64,000 nucleotides of DNA from contig NZ_ONZF01000003.1 in the NCBI RefSeq assembly GCF_900302445.1, positions 434,001-498,000 on the forward strand, given 5' to 3'. This stretch comes from Palleronia abyssalis. Its GTDB lineage: Bacteria > Pseudomonadota > Alphaproteobacteria > Rhodobacterales > Rhodobacteraceae. Below the pieces are notes generated by a model that was not told the origin of the DNA, made no database searches, and saw only the letters and a program-made list of their open reading frames with translations. This document shows, one piece after another, positions 25,861 to 35,240 of this stretch (within the stretch, counting starts at the first letter, position 1; every line of letters begins with the position of its first letter). The translations under genes were made by a program, and so were the position numbers.

Positions 25861-27228
25861 TCAGCCCTCGACGCCGGACCCGGTGACGGTCTGTCCGTCT
25901 TTCAGGCCAATGCTCAGGCTTTCGAGGTAGCCGGTCGGGTTGCGCCCGTCATAGGCCAGGCCGTCGATGATATCCTCGGCCGGGGTCGGTTCCTTGTAGC
26001 CGTCGGTGTCCCACGGGAAGCCGTCCTCGGGCGCCATCCCCTCGTCCACCAGCATCCGCGCGGCTTCGAGGTAGATGTCGGGGCGATAGACGGACTCGGC
26101 AGTGTCGAAATACCACTGGTCGTCCTTGGCCTCGGCGATCTGTCCCCAGCGGCGCATCTGCGTGAGGTACCACACCGCGTCGGAGTAGAAGGGATAGGTC
26201 GCGTTGTAGCGGAAGAAGACGTTGAAATCGGGGACTTCGCGGACGTCGCCCTTCTCGTACTCGAAGGTGCCGGTCATCGAATTGGCAATGACCTCTTCGT
26301 CCGCGCCGACATATTCGGGCCGGGCAAGGATCGCGACCGCTTCCTCGCGGTTGGCATTATCGTTCTCGTCCAGCCAGATGGCGGCGCGGATCAGCGCCTT
26401 GGTCAGCGCCAGCGTGGTGTTCGGGTTTTCCTCGGCGAACTCGGCAGTGATGCCGAAGACCTTTTCGGGGTTGTTCTTCCAAATCTCGTAATCGGTGATG
26501 ACCGGGACCCCGATGCCCTTGAACACCGCCTGCTGGTTCCAGGGTTCACCTACGCAATAGCCGTGGATCGTCCCGGCCTCGAGCGTCGCAGGCATCTGCG
26601 GCGGGGGCGTGACGGACAGCAACACGTCCGCGCCGATCTGGCCCGTCGCGTCGCCGTCGCCGTAAAAGCCGGGATTCAGACCACCCGCGGCCAGCCAGTA
26701 GCGCAGTTCGTAATTGTGGGTCGAGACGGGGAACACCATGCCCATCTTGAACGCCTCGCCATTCTGGTTGAACTGCTTGACCACGGGCACCAGCGCCTCT
26801 GCGCTGATCGGATGCTGCGGCAGTCCGTCGGCGTTTTCCGGGATATTGGGTTTCATCATGTCCCAGACCTCGTTCGACACCGTGATGCCGTTGCCGTTCA
26901 GGTCCATGGAGAAGGGCGTGACGATATGCGCCTCGGTGCCGTAGCCGATGGTCGCGGCCAGCGGCTGACCGGCCAGCATGTGCGCACCGTCCAGCGTGCC
27001 GTCGATGACCCCGTCCAGCAGCACCTTCCAGTTGGCCTGCGCCTCGAGCGTGACGAACAGCCCCTCGTCCAGAAAATACCCCTGCTCGTACGCGACGGCG
27101 AGCGGGGCCATGTCGGTCAGCTTGATGAAACCGAGGGTCAGCTGGTCCTTCTCCAGCTCCAGCATCTGCGCGAGGGCGGGGCTGGTAAGGCATGTGGTGG
27201 CGGCTAGGCCGAGCAGGAATTGTTTCAT
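25861..27228 (-). CDS. nrtA: Nitrate-binding periplasmic protein
   Basis: 455 aa. The signal peptide ends at SPALAQM. The mature protein shows the NrtA/CmpA pattern: [55 protein letters not shown], then [12 protein letters not shown] and [11 protein letters not shown]. It delivers nitrate to NrtB/NrtCD. A longer frame upstream runs through the leader RNA and is not coding; the ATG at 27228 begins the signal peptide. First structural gene behind the NasT-responsive leader. Confidence 0.94.
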   Translation of the reverse strand: MKQFLLGLAATTCLTSPALAQMLELEKDQLTLGFIKLTDMAPLAVAYEQGYFLDEGLFVTLEAQANWKVLLDGVIDGTLDGAHMLAGQPLAATIGYGTEAHIVTPFSMDLNGNGITVSNEVWDMMKPNIPENADGLPQHPISAEALVPVVKQFNQNGEAFKMGMVFPVSTHNYELRYWLAAGGLNPGFYGDGDATGQIGADVLLSVTPPPQMPATLEAGTIHGYCVGEPWNQQAVFKGIGVPVITDYEIWKNNPEKVFGITAEFAEENPNTTLALTKALIRAAIWLDENDNANREEAVAILARPEYVGADEEVIANSMTGTFEYEKGDVREVPDFNVFFRYNATYPFYSDAVWYLTQMRRWGQIAEAKDDQWYFDTAESVYRPDIYLEAARMLVDEGMAPEDGFPWDTDGYKEPTPAEDIIDGLAYDGRNPTGYLESLSIGLKDGQTVTGSGVEG

Positions 27229-27491
27229 GTCGTCGTCCCAATTCGGGCCGGCATAGGGGCCGGCCAAACACGCAAAAAGCCGCTGACGCACCTCGCCTGT
27301 CTGGCAAGGGGTCGAGCGGCTTTGCTCATCATCCCGGTCGTTCGGGTGTTCGGTCGCGACCGGCCCCGTTGCCTGTCGCACTTCGTTCATGCACCCCGCC
27401 GCCGGGGTCTGAAACAGAATTCGTCGTGCTACATGGCGAATGCGCCGCAATGCGGCATCGTTTTCGCCCCCTGCTCAAGAACAAGGCATTG
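27229..27491 (-). promoter_or_regulatory. Leader RNA of the nrt/nas operon, candidate NasT (ANTAR) target
   Basis: The 263 bases between nasS and nrtA carry a string of hairpins on the minus strand. They include ACCCCG-GCGG-CGGGGU, a palindrome GGUCGCGACC, a hairpin CCUUGCC-AGACA-GGCGAGG nested inside the terminator stem, and GGCCGGC-CCCUAU-GCCGGCC close to the nrtA start. A GACAGGC string occurs twice (near 27379 and 27300). ANTAR proteins bind paired stem-loops and prevent termination; which two stems are the NasT site I cannot decide by eye. Confidence 0.6.
27274..27323 (-). terminator. Intrinsic terminator in the nrt leader
   Basis: AAAGCCGCU (27323-27315) pairs with AGCGGCUUUUU (27284-27274), giving a GC-rich stem closed by a U-run, with a second seven-pair hairpin in its loop. 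It lies 46 bases before nrtA, the right place for an attenuator that NasT would overcome when nitrate or nitrite is present. Confidence 0.75.
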
Positions 27492-28664
27492 TCATAACGC
27501 CGGATCGAACGTGCCACCGTCAAAAAAGGCATTGCGCCACAATGTCGTCTGCCCTCGAACCCCAGCGACGGAAGAATCGACCCCCAGCGCTCCCTCAACG
27601 CGGGAGGAGGCGGCGGGAAGGTCCGCGGCCGTCTGCTTCAGCGCCGCCCGGTAGAGGTCGCTGCGGAACACGGACGAGGCGGCACCGACCGCACGACGTC
27701 GGTCCAGCCCCGTGCGCGCGGCAAGTTGACCCCCGATCCAAGCCGCCTGGCTGCGCCAGGGGAAGTTCGCCCCGCCCTCGTGGAAAGCAACGAAACGTGG
27801 GGCGGTTTGGCTTTGGCCCGACGGGGCACGGATCAGGCGACCGGTCAGCGCCCGCTCGATCAGGTCTGGGGCGATGTCCAGATACGCCCGGCGCGAAAGA
27901 AGCTCGGCCGCCAGGGACCGACCGTCCGCGGTATCGAGCCAGCGCCCCGCCCGCCAGACCGCGCGGATCAGGCGGCCGGACAAGTCCGGCTCGGCCTCCG
28001 CCCAGTCGCGGCGCATCGCGAGCACCTTTTCCGGCGCCGAGGCCCAGATCGCGCAACCCGGCAACAGAAGCTCCCCCACGCCGCCCTCGACCGCCTTCGA
28101 TCCCCAGGGCTCGCCCACGCAGAACGCGTCGATCTCTCCGGCGCGGATCGCATCAGCCATCAGCGGGGGTGGGACGGTGCGGATGGACAGGCTTTGCGGA
28201 CTGGGTCGGCCTAACGCGGACAACCAGTAGAAGACCAGTTCCGCATGCATCGAAAACGGAAACGGCACCCCGATGCGCAGGGGTTCGGGCGCAGCGGCGA
28301 TCAGTGCGCGGCCCGCGGCATGGGCGTCCGTGAAGTCGAACTCATGGCCCGCATCGCGCATCCGGTCTGCAAGAGCGGTGCTGACCCCGACCACCGTGCC
28401 GTTCACCGACAGCACCGAGACCGCGTCGATCGCGGCGCCACCCCCGCCCAGGCCCAACGCCATGGCCACGGGAACCGGGGCGAGCATATGCGCCGCGGCG
28501 ACCTGCCCGAAGGACAACGCGTCCCGGGCCGAGGACCACGACGGCGCGCGGCGGAACTCCAGCGCGATCCCTTCCTCGGCGGCGAACCCCATTTCGTGCG
28601 CGACGACCAACGGCGCGGCATCGACGAGGGGTACGAACCCGATCTCCAGCGTCGCGGCCCTCAC
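27492..28664 (-). CDS. nasS: Nitrate/nitrite sensor NasS (NrtA-like, cytoplasmic)
   Basis: 390 aa, a relative of NrtA without a signal peptide (MRAATLEIGFVPLVDAAPLVVAHEMGF). It keeps the ligand-domain blocks PFPFSMHAELVFYWLSALG, FCVGEPWGSKAVEGGVGELL and YLDIAPDLIERALTGRL. NasS binds NasT in the absence of nitrate and releases it when nitrate or nitrite binds. Its start overlaps the nasT stop, and the operon leader follows directly. Confidence 0.92.
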   Translation of the reverse strand: MRAATLEIGFVPLVDAAPLVVAHEMGFAAEEGIALEFRRAPSWSSARDALSFGQVAAAHMLAPVPVAMALGLGGGGAAIDAVSVLSVNGTVVGVSTALADRMRDAGHEFDFTDAHAAGRALIAAAPEPLRIGVPFPFSMHAELVFYWLSALGRPSPQSLSIRTVPPPLMADAIRAGEIDAFCVGEPWGSKAVEGGVGELLLPGCAIWASAPEKVLAMRRDWAEAEPDLSGRLIRAVWRAGRWLDTADGRSLAAELLSRRAYLDIAPDLIERALTGRLIRAPSGQSQTAPRFVAFHEGGANFPWRSQAAWIGGQLAARTGLDRRRAVGAASSVFRSDLYRAALKQTAADLPAASSRVEGALGVDSSVAGVRGQTTLWRNAFFDGGTFDPAL

Positions 28665-29245
28665 CCCAGAAGCCCCGCCGCCGTGACCAGCGCCTCGGCC
28701 ACGTCGGCAACCCGACGCCCCTGATCCATCGCGGTCCGCCGAAGCAGAGCATAGGCCTCGTCTTCGGGAATGCCGCGCGCGCGCATCAAAAGCCCCTTTG
28801 CGCGGTCGATCACCTTGCGCTCTTCCAGCGCGCGTTTCGTCTCGGCCAGTTCCGCGCGCATTCGCTGCATCAGGCGAAAGCGCGCGATGGCCGCGTCCAG
28901 CACCGGCTTGACCCGCGCGGGCGTCAGGCCATCCACGACATACGCCGACAGGCCCGCCTCGATGGCGGCCGTGGACAGGCCTTCATCGCTGCGGTCCACG
29001 AAAAGCGCGACGGGCCGGTCGAGCGGTCCGCTGGCCAGCGTGAGTTCCTCGATCACGTCCCGGGACGGATCAGCCACGTCGATCAACACCAGGTCAGGTT
29101 TGCGCTGCACGATCTGACGCGCGAGCGCTGCCCGCTCTGCGATGACGTGAACCCGGTAATCCGTGGCGTCCGTCAAAGCATCGACGATAAGGCGCGCCCG
29201 CTCGGGATCAGGTTCGACGACGACAATGGTAAGCGGATCGAGCAT
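28661..29245 (-). CDS. nasT: ANTAR-domain antiterminator NasT
   Basis: 194 aa. An N-terminal receiver-type domain (IVVVEPDPERARLIVDAL, LVLIDVADPSRD) is followed by the ANTAR RNA-binding domain with KVIDRAKGLLMRARGIPEDEAYALLRRTAMD. It prevents termination in the nrt/nas leader when freed from NasS. Order nasT-nasS; the promoter must lie in the 595-base gap upstream. Confidence 0.93.
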   Translation of the reverse strand: MLDPLTIVVVEPDPERARLIVDALTDATDYRVHVIAERAALARQIVQRKPDLVLIDVADPSRDVIEELTLASGPLDRPVALFVDRSDEGLSTAAIEAGLSAYVVDGLTPARVKPVLDAAIARFRLMQRMRAELAETKRALEERKVIDRAKGLLMRARGIPEDEAYALLRRTAMDQGRRVADVAEALVTAAGLLG

Positions 29246-29840
29246 GGCCTTATTGAACAGCAGTGGCGCGCAAGCGACCTCAAGGTGTTCTGGTCCGGGT
29301 ACGGTTCGGTCATTGTATTTGCGTAGATTTTAGCCTTGGCACCCCTGCATCGCCCAAACGCCACGCTTATGGCGAAAGGCACGTTTAGGTCGGGCCGGCG
29401 GGGTTCGCTCACGACGATCCTGTGGTCGTCCTCAATCCGTTGATCCGCGCAGGTCCCGCGCCGGAGCAAACGGTCCCCCACAGGGGTCATCAACCGGCGC
29501 GATGCCTTTGATCAGGCGGTCCCTCGCTGCTGTTCAGCTACAGCTGCCAGTGGCCCCCGCCCGGACCTTCAACAAAGCCCCTACGATCATGTGCGTGCTT
29601 GACTGCCGGACTCGGGCTTTCCCGTTATATTGCAGGAATTCGTTTTTCGGACGTTGCCTGCTCCCCCATTACGTCCCGTGGGTGATCATGGTAAGCACCC
29701 CGGCCGGGTTCCGGTATTTGCCGGAACGCCGCAGTTTCCAGTTGGTGCCCCGTGCGGTCGCGGTGTCACGGAATTTCCGTTACCGCACAGGAGCACACGA
29801 AAGGGATCGATACGCCCTTGGCGTCAGACGCATCCATGGC
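29246..29840. other. Gap between nasT and a chemoreceptor gene
   Basis: 595 bases without a convincing gene. Open frames here lack codon bias and family-like sequence. It must hold the nasTS promoter (minus strand) and the 3' end of the chemoreceptor transcript. A hairpin GTTCCGG-TATTT-GCCGGAAC-like palindrome near 29709-29730 is the only clear structure. Confidence 0.4.
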
Positions 29841-31223
29841 TTACGCAGCGTCGCGCAAAGGTACGGGCGTCCTCTTCTCGGCCGATGGAGCCGGGGTCGT
29901 TTCGACCGAGTTCTCGGTAGCGACGAGAGCGTTCAGTTCCTCGGATTGCCGGGCAAGATCGTTCGCCGCTTCTGCTGCCTGCGAGGCGAGGCCATCGTTC
30001 TGCTCGATCACGCGTTGAAGCTCGGCAATGGCCGTTCGAATTTGCTCGGACCCGATGGTCTGTTCGCGCATCGCGGCCGATATATTCCGGTTGGCGTCCG
30101 CGGTGCGGTCGATTTCCGGCAAAAGCTCGGCCAGCATCGCACCCGCTTCGGTCGAGACTTCCATCGTGTTTCCGGAAAGTGCCGAGATCTCGGCCGAAGC
30201 GTCCCGCGCGCGCTCGGCCAGTTTACGGACCTCGGCCGCTACGACAGCGAACCCGCGGCCATGCGAGCCCGCCCGCGCGGCTTCGACTGCGGCGTTCAGC
30301 GCCAACAGATCGGTCTGACGGGCGATATCCTGGATCACTACGATCTTCCGGGCGATGTCCTGCATCGCGGTCACAGCACTGGCCACCGTGCTTTCGGCAA
30401 GGCGCGCGCTTTTCAGTGCCTTGGCCGAACTGCGTTCGGTCGCGGACACATCCTCGGCCGTGCTGCGGATCGAGGCGCTGATTTCCTCGATCGAAGAGGA
30501 TGCCGCCTGGACAGACCCGGACTGACGCCGCGCACCCTCGGCCATCTCGTTCGCGACCGTGCTGAGCTGCGCGCTGTTCTCCTCGATCGCGCCGATGCCG
30601 CTCTTGGCTGCGTTGAGCATTCTTGAGATCTTGTCGTTTGCTTCGGCCTGTTCGACCCGAGCTGCTTCGGACGTCTCCAACGCCCGCTTCTGTGCGATAC
30701 GGATGTCCTCTGCTTGTCGATGATGCCCGATGACCATCGCACAAAGCCCGGCCGTCTCGACGATCAGAACGACGGCGTGGACGATCGTACGCTCAAGGTT
30801 CGTTCCCCCGGGATAGATCAGTTCGGGCAGCGCAAAATTCAGGCCCAGGTGATGGACTGCAACGATCGCGGCCGCCGCAAGCAGCGCCCGGGCGTCGAAC
30901 AGCAATGACAAGATCGCCAGCATGGCAAAGAAATACATGTGCATGTCGACCTGCCACGCATGTCCCGCCATCACACCCACAAGGATCGCAGGTTGCGCGA
31001 TCAGCGCGCATGCAAGCGTAACCCGCCCGCGGACTTGCGAAAGGTAGAGGTCCAACGTCGCTAGCCCCGAGAGGGCAAGGGACGCGGCCACGGGAAGGAC
31101 CCAGTTCCCGTCCCTGAGCAATGCGATCGTCAAGACGAGCGGGACGTGCAGCCAGCAGAAGGCGAGCATCGCGCGAAGCTTCAGGGGCATCGATGCGATT
31201 TCCGATGCAACAGGTTTTGTCAT
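29841..31223 (-). CDS. Methyl-accepting chemotaxis protein with six-helix membrane sensor
   Basis: 460 aa. Residues ~15-175 form six hydrophobic segments with short loops and no periplasmic ligand domain; His-rich [18 protein letters not shown] lies in a loop. A coiled linker leads to the cytoplasmic signalling domain with the MCP hairpin tip ([35 protein letters not shown]). No CheR-binding pentapeptide is seen at the C-terminus. Probably senses a membrane-associated or intracellular cue. The gene lies beside the nitrate regulators, but a link to nitrate is speculative. Confidence 0.9.
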   Translation of the reverse strand: MTKPVASEIASMPLKLRAMLAFCWLHVPLVLTIALLRDGNWVLPVAASLALSGLATLDLYLSQVRGRVTLACALIAQPAILVGVMAGHAWQVDMHMYFFAMLAILSLLFDARALLAAAAIVAVHHLGLNFALPELIYPGGTNLERTIVHAVVLIVETAGLCAMVIGHHRQAEDIRIAQKRALETSEAARVEQAEANDKISRMLNAAKSGIGAIEENSAQLSTVANEMAEGARRQSGSVQAASSSIEEISASIRSTAEDVSATERSSAKALKSARLAESTVASAVTAMQDIARKIVVIQDIARQTDLLALNAAVEAARAGSHGRGFAVVAAEVRKLAERARDASAEISALSGNTMEVSTEAGAMLAELLPEIDRTADANRNISAAMREQTIGSEQIRTAIAELQRVIEQNDGLASQAAEAANDLARQSEELNALVATENSVETTPAPSAEKRTPVPLRDAA

Positions 31224-31232
31224 TACAATTTC

Positions 31233-31550
31233 CTAGATCGTGACACAGAAAGCGCGCGACAAACGTCCGTCGAGGACAAGCCACGCACCGGATTGCCTTA
31301 GGTATTCCTGAAAATCAGGCACTTGCGAATAAACCAGACCAACGAATGGAACACGGCCCGGCAGGATCACATATGCGGATGCAGAAGCCGCAACACGATC
31401 CGCACTGGTCCAGGGCGCGGCCAGCACAAGAACGGGCGCGCCAGGCACCGGGGCGTTCTGCCCGATCAGAATCCCAAGCGGTGTACCAATGCCGATCGTC
31501 AAAACGCCGACAAGCGGCAAGTATCGGACCCACTTTGACATCCTTCTCAT
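31233..31550 (-). CDS. Small membrane-anchored protein upstream of the chemoreceptor
   Basis: 105 aa: a basic start MRRMSKWVRYL, one hydrophobic helix (~12-30), then a globular part with VLVLAAPWTSADRVAASASAYVILPGRVPFVGL. No family recognised. It ends 10 bases before the chemoreceptor gene on the same strand, so the two are probably co-transcribed. It is divergent from, and overlaps the upstream region of, the spermidine-synthase-like gene. Confidence 0.55.
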   Translation of the reverse strand: MRRMSKWVRYLPLVGVLTIGIGTPLGILIGQNAPVPGAPVLVLAAPWTSADRVAASASAYVILPGRVPFVGLVYSQVPDFQEYLRQSGAWLVLDGRLSRAFCVTI

Positions 31551-31737
31551 GGGTCAACTGGACCACATACGGATTAATGCCGCCCTAACGGGATCCAAGC
31601 ATTCGCGCGACGAGGACCGATTTGGCCCGGACGACCACGTTTGCGCGAGCGATGCTTCCTTCGGACGCCGGCTTGGGACAAAAGCCCTATCGAAGATGGC
31701 CAAATTCTCCGCCGTAACGTCAGCCGAGGAACCGAGA

Positions 31738-33222
31738 ATGCAGTTCTGGATCACGATCGGCCTGATACTCGTTCTGTCCGCCCTTGGACTGACATACGAG
31801 ATTGCCGCCGGACGGGTGCTTGCCCCATTCTTCGGGACGTCACTGCTGACCTGGACATCGGTCATCGCGACAGTGTTGGCAGGCTTCTCACTGGGCAGTG
31901 CATGGGGTGGGTTCGTGGCTGAGCAGGAACGCCAGGACGCGGTCGGCACGGTGCGCGGTGCGTTGGTCGCCACGGCTGTTCTGATGGCCTTGTCGCCCAC
32001 GGCATTGGGACTGGTTCACGCCTGGGGCGCACGGGGCACCGGGGGAATGCTGCTCAGCGTCGTGCTGGCCTTCTTCCCCGCTTCGGTCTTCGTCACACTG
32101 CCCTCGCCATATCTTGCAAAACGGGCGATCGAGGCCCGTCCGGGCCGCGAGGGCTCGTCCCTGGGTGTGGTGCTGGCGGCCGGGTCCCTGGGGGCCATCC
32201 TCGGCGCGGTTCTGGCGGGGTTCGTGGCCCTGCCCTTGCTCGGCTCGGCAGCGACCTTCGCGGTCTGCGGCGGGGCCGCCCTCCTTTGCCTGGCGTTCGT
32301 TCGCTGCGATACGACTGGCCGCGAAACTGGCGAGACGGTGCGCACGCCCGGGCCACCTGGCGGCGTGGTGGTCGCGGCGGCGGCCTTCGTCGTATTGGCC
32401 GGCGTGGCCGGCGGTCCGCTGTGCCAATATGAATCCGGACTGTCCTGCATTCATGTTGCCCCCCGGGGGGGCGATATCCGGCTATTCTCCGACCGAACGC
32501 TGCAAGCGGCCGAACCTGCCGTGCTGGAAGATGCGGACGAAGAGCGATCCGAGCTTGCCCTCTCCTATACGCAATGGATTTGGACCCGGATGGACCACGA
32601 TCTGGGCGCTGACCCGTCGGTTCTGTTCGTCGGCGGGGGCGGATACACGCTGCCCACCCGCCTTCTTGCCTCCCGCCCGGGGGCCGAGGCGATCACCGTC
32701 GAAATCGACCCGCTCGTGACAAAGGTGGTACGCCGGCACATGCCGCGCGCGGGCGATATGATCGAGCGTACCGGCTATGATGCCGAAAACGCCGGCGAAA
32801 GCGAAACGGCACGCCTGGGCATCGTTCATGCGGATGGACGCGTCTTTCTGAACGAGACGGACCGCCGCTTCGACGCCGCGGTAATGGACGCATTCTCCTC
32901 GAGTTCCGTTCCGGCCCATCTGGTCACGCGCGAGACCTTCACGCGGCTTCGCCAGATCGTCGACGGCCCCGTGTATGTGAACCTGATCGACACGCCTGAC
33001 GGTCCGCTTGCGCGTGGGGTTCATGCAATCCTCGCCGACCTCTATCCCCATGTGGAGGCCGTTCAGGGCGATACCAATGCGTTCGGCCGGGCGAACCTGG
33101 TCCTTGCGGCCTCCGGCGCGCCGTTGGCTGCGCTGGACACCTTGCCCGAAGGATACGCGCGAACCGAAATCTCGCCCGGCCGGGCCTTCACGGACGACAG
33201 GGGTTGGGTGGGCCATCGGTAG
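31738..33222 (+). CDS. Membrane-fused spermidine-synthase-like protein
   Basis: 494 aa. The N-terminal ~240 residues hold about seven or eight helices (LTYEIAAGRVLAPFFGTSLLTWTS, FPASVFVTLPSPYLAKR). The C-terminal part has the Rossmann-like SAM-binding fold of polyamine synthases (VLFVGGGGYTLPTRLLA, ITVEIDPLVTKVVRRH, VHADGRVFLNETDRRFDAAVMDAFSSSSVPAHL). Such fused proteins are common and their substrates are mostly unknown. The open frame extends upstream to 31489, but the ATG at 31738 with GAGGAACCGAG before it begins the membrane part. Not clearly linked to its neighbours. Confidence 0.85.
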   Translation: MQFWITIGLILVLSALGLTYEIAAGRVLAPFFGTSLLTWTSVIATVLAGFSLGSAWGGFVAEQERQDAVGTVRGALVATAVLMALSPTALGLVHAWGARGTGGMLLSVVLAFFPASVFVTLPSPYLAKRAIEARPGREGSSLGVVLAAGSLGAILGAVLAGFVALPLLGSAATFAVCGGAALLCLAFVRCDTTGRETGETVRTPGPPGGVVVAAAAFVVLAGVAGGPLCQYESGLSCIHVAPRGGDIRLFSDRTLQAAEPAVLEDADEERSELALSYTQWIWTRMDHDLGADPSVLFVGGGGYTLPTRLLASRPGAEAITVEIDPLVTKVVRRHMPRAGDMIERTGYDAENAGESETARLGIVHADGRVFLNETDRRFDAAVMDAFSSSSVPAHLVTRETFTRLRQIVDGPVYVNLIDTPDGPLARGVHAILADLYPHVEAVQGDTNAFGRANLVLAASGAPLAALDTLPEGYARTEISPGRAFTDDRGWVGHR

Positions 33223-33521
33223 CAGCCCCCGGACACCGGCTTATCGCACGCCGAGCGGTCCGCAATAGCCCGCTCCGTCGGTCACTGCCCAAGCCACCCC
33301 GTTCCCGGCCCAAGAACAGATGCGCAGCACAGTTCGCCCAAACCGCAGTGCCGCCATCAGAATGATGTTCATGGCGAGGTACGAATTCATCTGGAAGGTT
33401 ATGTTGACTTGGATCGCACCTGACAGGTGGTGAAACTTCCGGCAAATGCGCCGGCGAGAGGGTGCGATGACAGCTGTGCAACCGGTCTGCGGAGGCGCTT
33501 CGGGAGAAGGTCGGGATAGCC
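33223..33521. other. Convergent intergenic stretch
   Basis: About 300 bases between the spermidine-synthase-like gene and the end of the M14 peptidase gene. Apart from one weak short ORF on the minus strand, I see nothing that I can name, and no clear terminator. Confidence 0.4.
33241..33372 (-). CDS. Possible 43-residue small protein
   Basis: A short frame MNIILMAALRFGRTVLRICS... ending CGPLGVR, with one weak amphipathic/hydrophobic stretch and two Cys. No ribosome site stands out. It may well be chance; it is listed because it fills an otherwise empty gap and reads like a small amphipathic peptide. Confidence 0.2.
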   Translation of the reverse strand: MNIILMAALRFGRTVLRICSWAGNGVAWAVTDGAGYCGPLGVR

Positions 33522-35240
33522 CTAGGCGAACGCTCCTCTGCCCCTCTGGTCAAGCATGTCGGCGACAGCGCAAACCACGGCATATTGCCCTTGATGGGCG
33601 ATCCGGAAGTCCTCGCCGTAGATCGTCTCGTCCGGGGCTTCGGTGATCAGCGTCACGGGATAGGGCTCGTCTTCCGTCTCCGTCACGGTGAACGGAATGC
33701 TGTCCGCGTGCAGCTCGAATGCACGGTGAGAGACATAGCGATCATAGAGGCCCAGCATCCGTCGGTTCTGGCGCACCAGTTCGGGCAGGTTCGTCAGGGC
33801 GGCCAAGGCGACCTCCAGGACCTGTCGCGCCAGTCCGGCCCGGCCCGGGGCGTGTCGCAGGATCAGGAAGAACCCCTTGGGGATAGTCCATTGACCGAAC
33901 CCGCGGGGAATGTAGCCCGACAGGGGACGGGTCCATTCGTGCGAAGGGTAACCGTGAAGGTTGACGTGCACCTCGGCGGCAAGATTGGCGCGCGCCAAAT
34001 CCCGGATGGCGCTTTCGTGCATGCCCCCGCCGTGGCTGAGGTCGGCCCCGCCGGAGGTATACCGCGCAGCATGGTGCATGTGGTTGGGATGTGTTCGGCA
34101 AAGCTCTTGGAACACGGCGTAGCCGTCGGGATTTTCCAGCGGGTTCAGCGTAAAACTGACCGCCCCCTCGGCCGCCAGATCGCGTGCGGCGCGCAAGGCG
34201 CCGATGATCGGAGAGCTTTCGTTGGCGTGCTGACCGGCCGAGATCGCAAGCCGTCCCGGCCCGCTGCCCGCGACGAACGTGCCCCGCACCGCCCGGCCCT
34301 GCCGGGATCGGGCCGTGAACAAGGTGCCGCCCAGGGCGTCGAGATGCGCGCCGATGGCCGCAGGCGTCAGCCAGTGCGTCGCGCCGTCCAGTTCTGGACG
34401 TATCGTATCCTCCGCTTCGTCGGTAGCTGCACCTGAAGTCAGCCGCATCGAAAGGCGCGGTGTCGGACCCATGACGATCCGGGGGACGACCTGCCCGAAC
34501 TTGACCGACCGTTCCTCGGGTCCGAGGCCTAGTCGGTGGCGGAAGATTTCGAGCGCGGCGAAATAAAGGTCTTCGTGCAAAGCCTCGGCGAGGGAAATAC
34601 ACTCGTGACCCACGGGAAGCCGCATGTCCTCGGCTGGGATCACCGCGTCGATATCCAGGCGGTCGAAGAACGGCCCGTCCGGTTCGGCGGGATCCAATGG
34701 ATCAAGGGGCAAGGATCGGATTGCCTCGCAGGCGCGGGCGAAGATGGCTTCGTACTCCGTCAGAAGGTGGTACCCTGCCCCGGCACCGTCGGTGGCCCAC
34801 CCGCAGCCCGCAAGGATCGGCTGCCCGTCTTCATCCTGGGTCCATCGCACCGGGACGGGAACGGACGTGGTGGCGCAAGGCGTCTCGACCCGGTATTCCG
34901 GCAGGCCCGATCCGTCGTGCGGCGAGGGAACGAAGTCGATCTCGCACCCGTCGAAAAGGGCATGAAGGGGGTAGCATTCCAGACGGAAGCGATCCTCGGG
35001 GCAGCCTTCGATCACGGGATACCTGATCGTCGCCCGGGGGGCGTCGGCCAGCAGACCGTCCTCGATCACGTCGTGAAGCAGGGTCTTGTAGGCCGACCGG
35101 ACGCGCAAGGATCGACCCGACTGGCGCGCCAGATGCTCCGCCGCACGGCGCGCTGGCAAGCTTTCGAACAGCCATACAGTCTGCGCGTTTTCAGGCAGCG
35201 CGTCGAGCGTACGGGGGAAGGTTTCGTCTGTCGGGATCAT
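33522..35240 (-). CDS. M14-family zinc carboxypeptidase-like protein
   Basis: 572 aa. The N-terminal ~270 residues are not recognised. The C-terminal half matches M14 carboxypeptidase-like enzymes: zinc ligands His and Glu in ISAGQHANESSPIIGALRAARDL, a third His in AEVHVNLHGYPSHEW, LNPLENPDGYAVF, and a likely catalytic Glu in FTVTETEDEPYPVT. No signal peptide, so cytoplasmic. The ATG at 35240 overlaps the stop of the preceding permease gene, so it is the last gene of the long operon and probably processes the peptide or amide compound brought in by importer 2 (inference). Longer upstream frame ignored. Confidence 0.8.
   Translation of the reverse strand: MIPTDETFPRTLDALPENAQTVWLFESLPARRAAEHLARQSGRSLRVRSAYKTLLHDVIEDGLLADAPRATIRYPVIEGCPEDRFRLECYPLHALFDGCEIDFVPSPHDGSGLPEYRVETPCATTSVPVPVRWTQDEDGQPILAGCGWATDGAGAGYHLLTEYEAIFARACEAIRSLPLDPLDPAEPDGPFFDRLDIDAVIPAEDMRLPVGHECISLAEALHEDLYFAALEIFRHRLGLGPEERSVKFGQVVPRIVMGPTPRLSMRLTSGAATDEAEDTIRPELDGATHWLTPAAIGAHLDALGGTLFTARSRQGRAVRGTFVAGSGPGRLAISAGQHANESSPIIGALRAARDLAAEGAVSFTLNPLENPDGYAVFQELCRTHPNHMHHAARYTSGGADLSHGGGMHESAIRDLARANLAAEVHVNLHGYPSHEWTRPLSGYIPRGFGQWTIPKGFFLILRHAPGRAGLARQVLEVALAALTNLPELVRQNRRMLGLYDRYVSHRAFELHADSIPFTVTETEDEPYPVTLITEAPDETIYGEDFRIAHQGQYAVVCAVADMLDQRGRGAFA

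Noticed and set aside
25573-27207. 544-codon plus-strand frame opposite nrtA
   Set aside because: Antisense to nrtA, which has a signal peptide and clear family motifs.
27229-27450. N-terminal extension of nrtA
   Set aside because: It would read through the leader terminator hairpins and put a hydrophilic tail before the signal peptide.
29336-29352. TTGGCACCCCTGCAT as a sigma-54 promoter
   Set aside because: Spacing between the GG and GC elements is too short and it points away from nasT.
29502-30626. 374-codon plus-strand frame over the gap and the chemoreceptor gene
   Set aside because: Mostly antisense to the chemoreceptor; the part in the gap shows no family-like sequence.
31489-31737. 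Upstream extension of the spermidine-synthase-like protein
   Set aside because: The extra 83 residues have no membrane character and overlap the divergent small gene; a ribosome site precedes the ATG at 31738.
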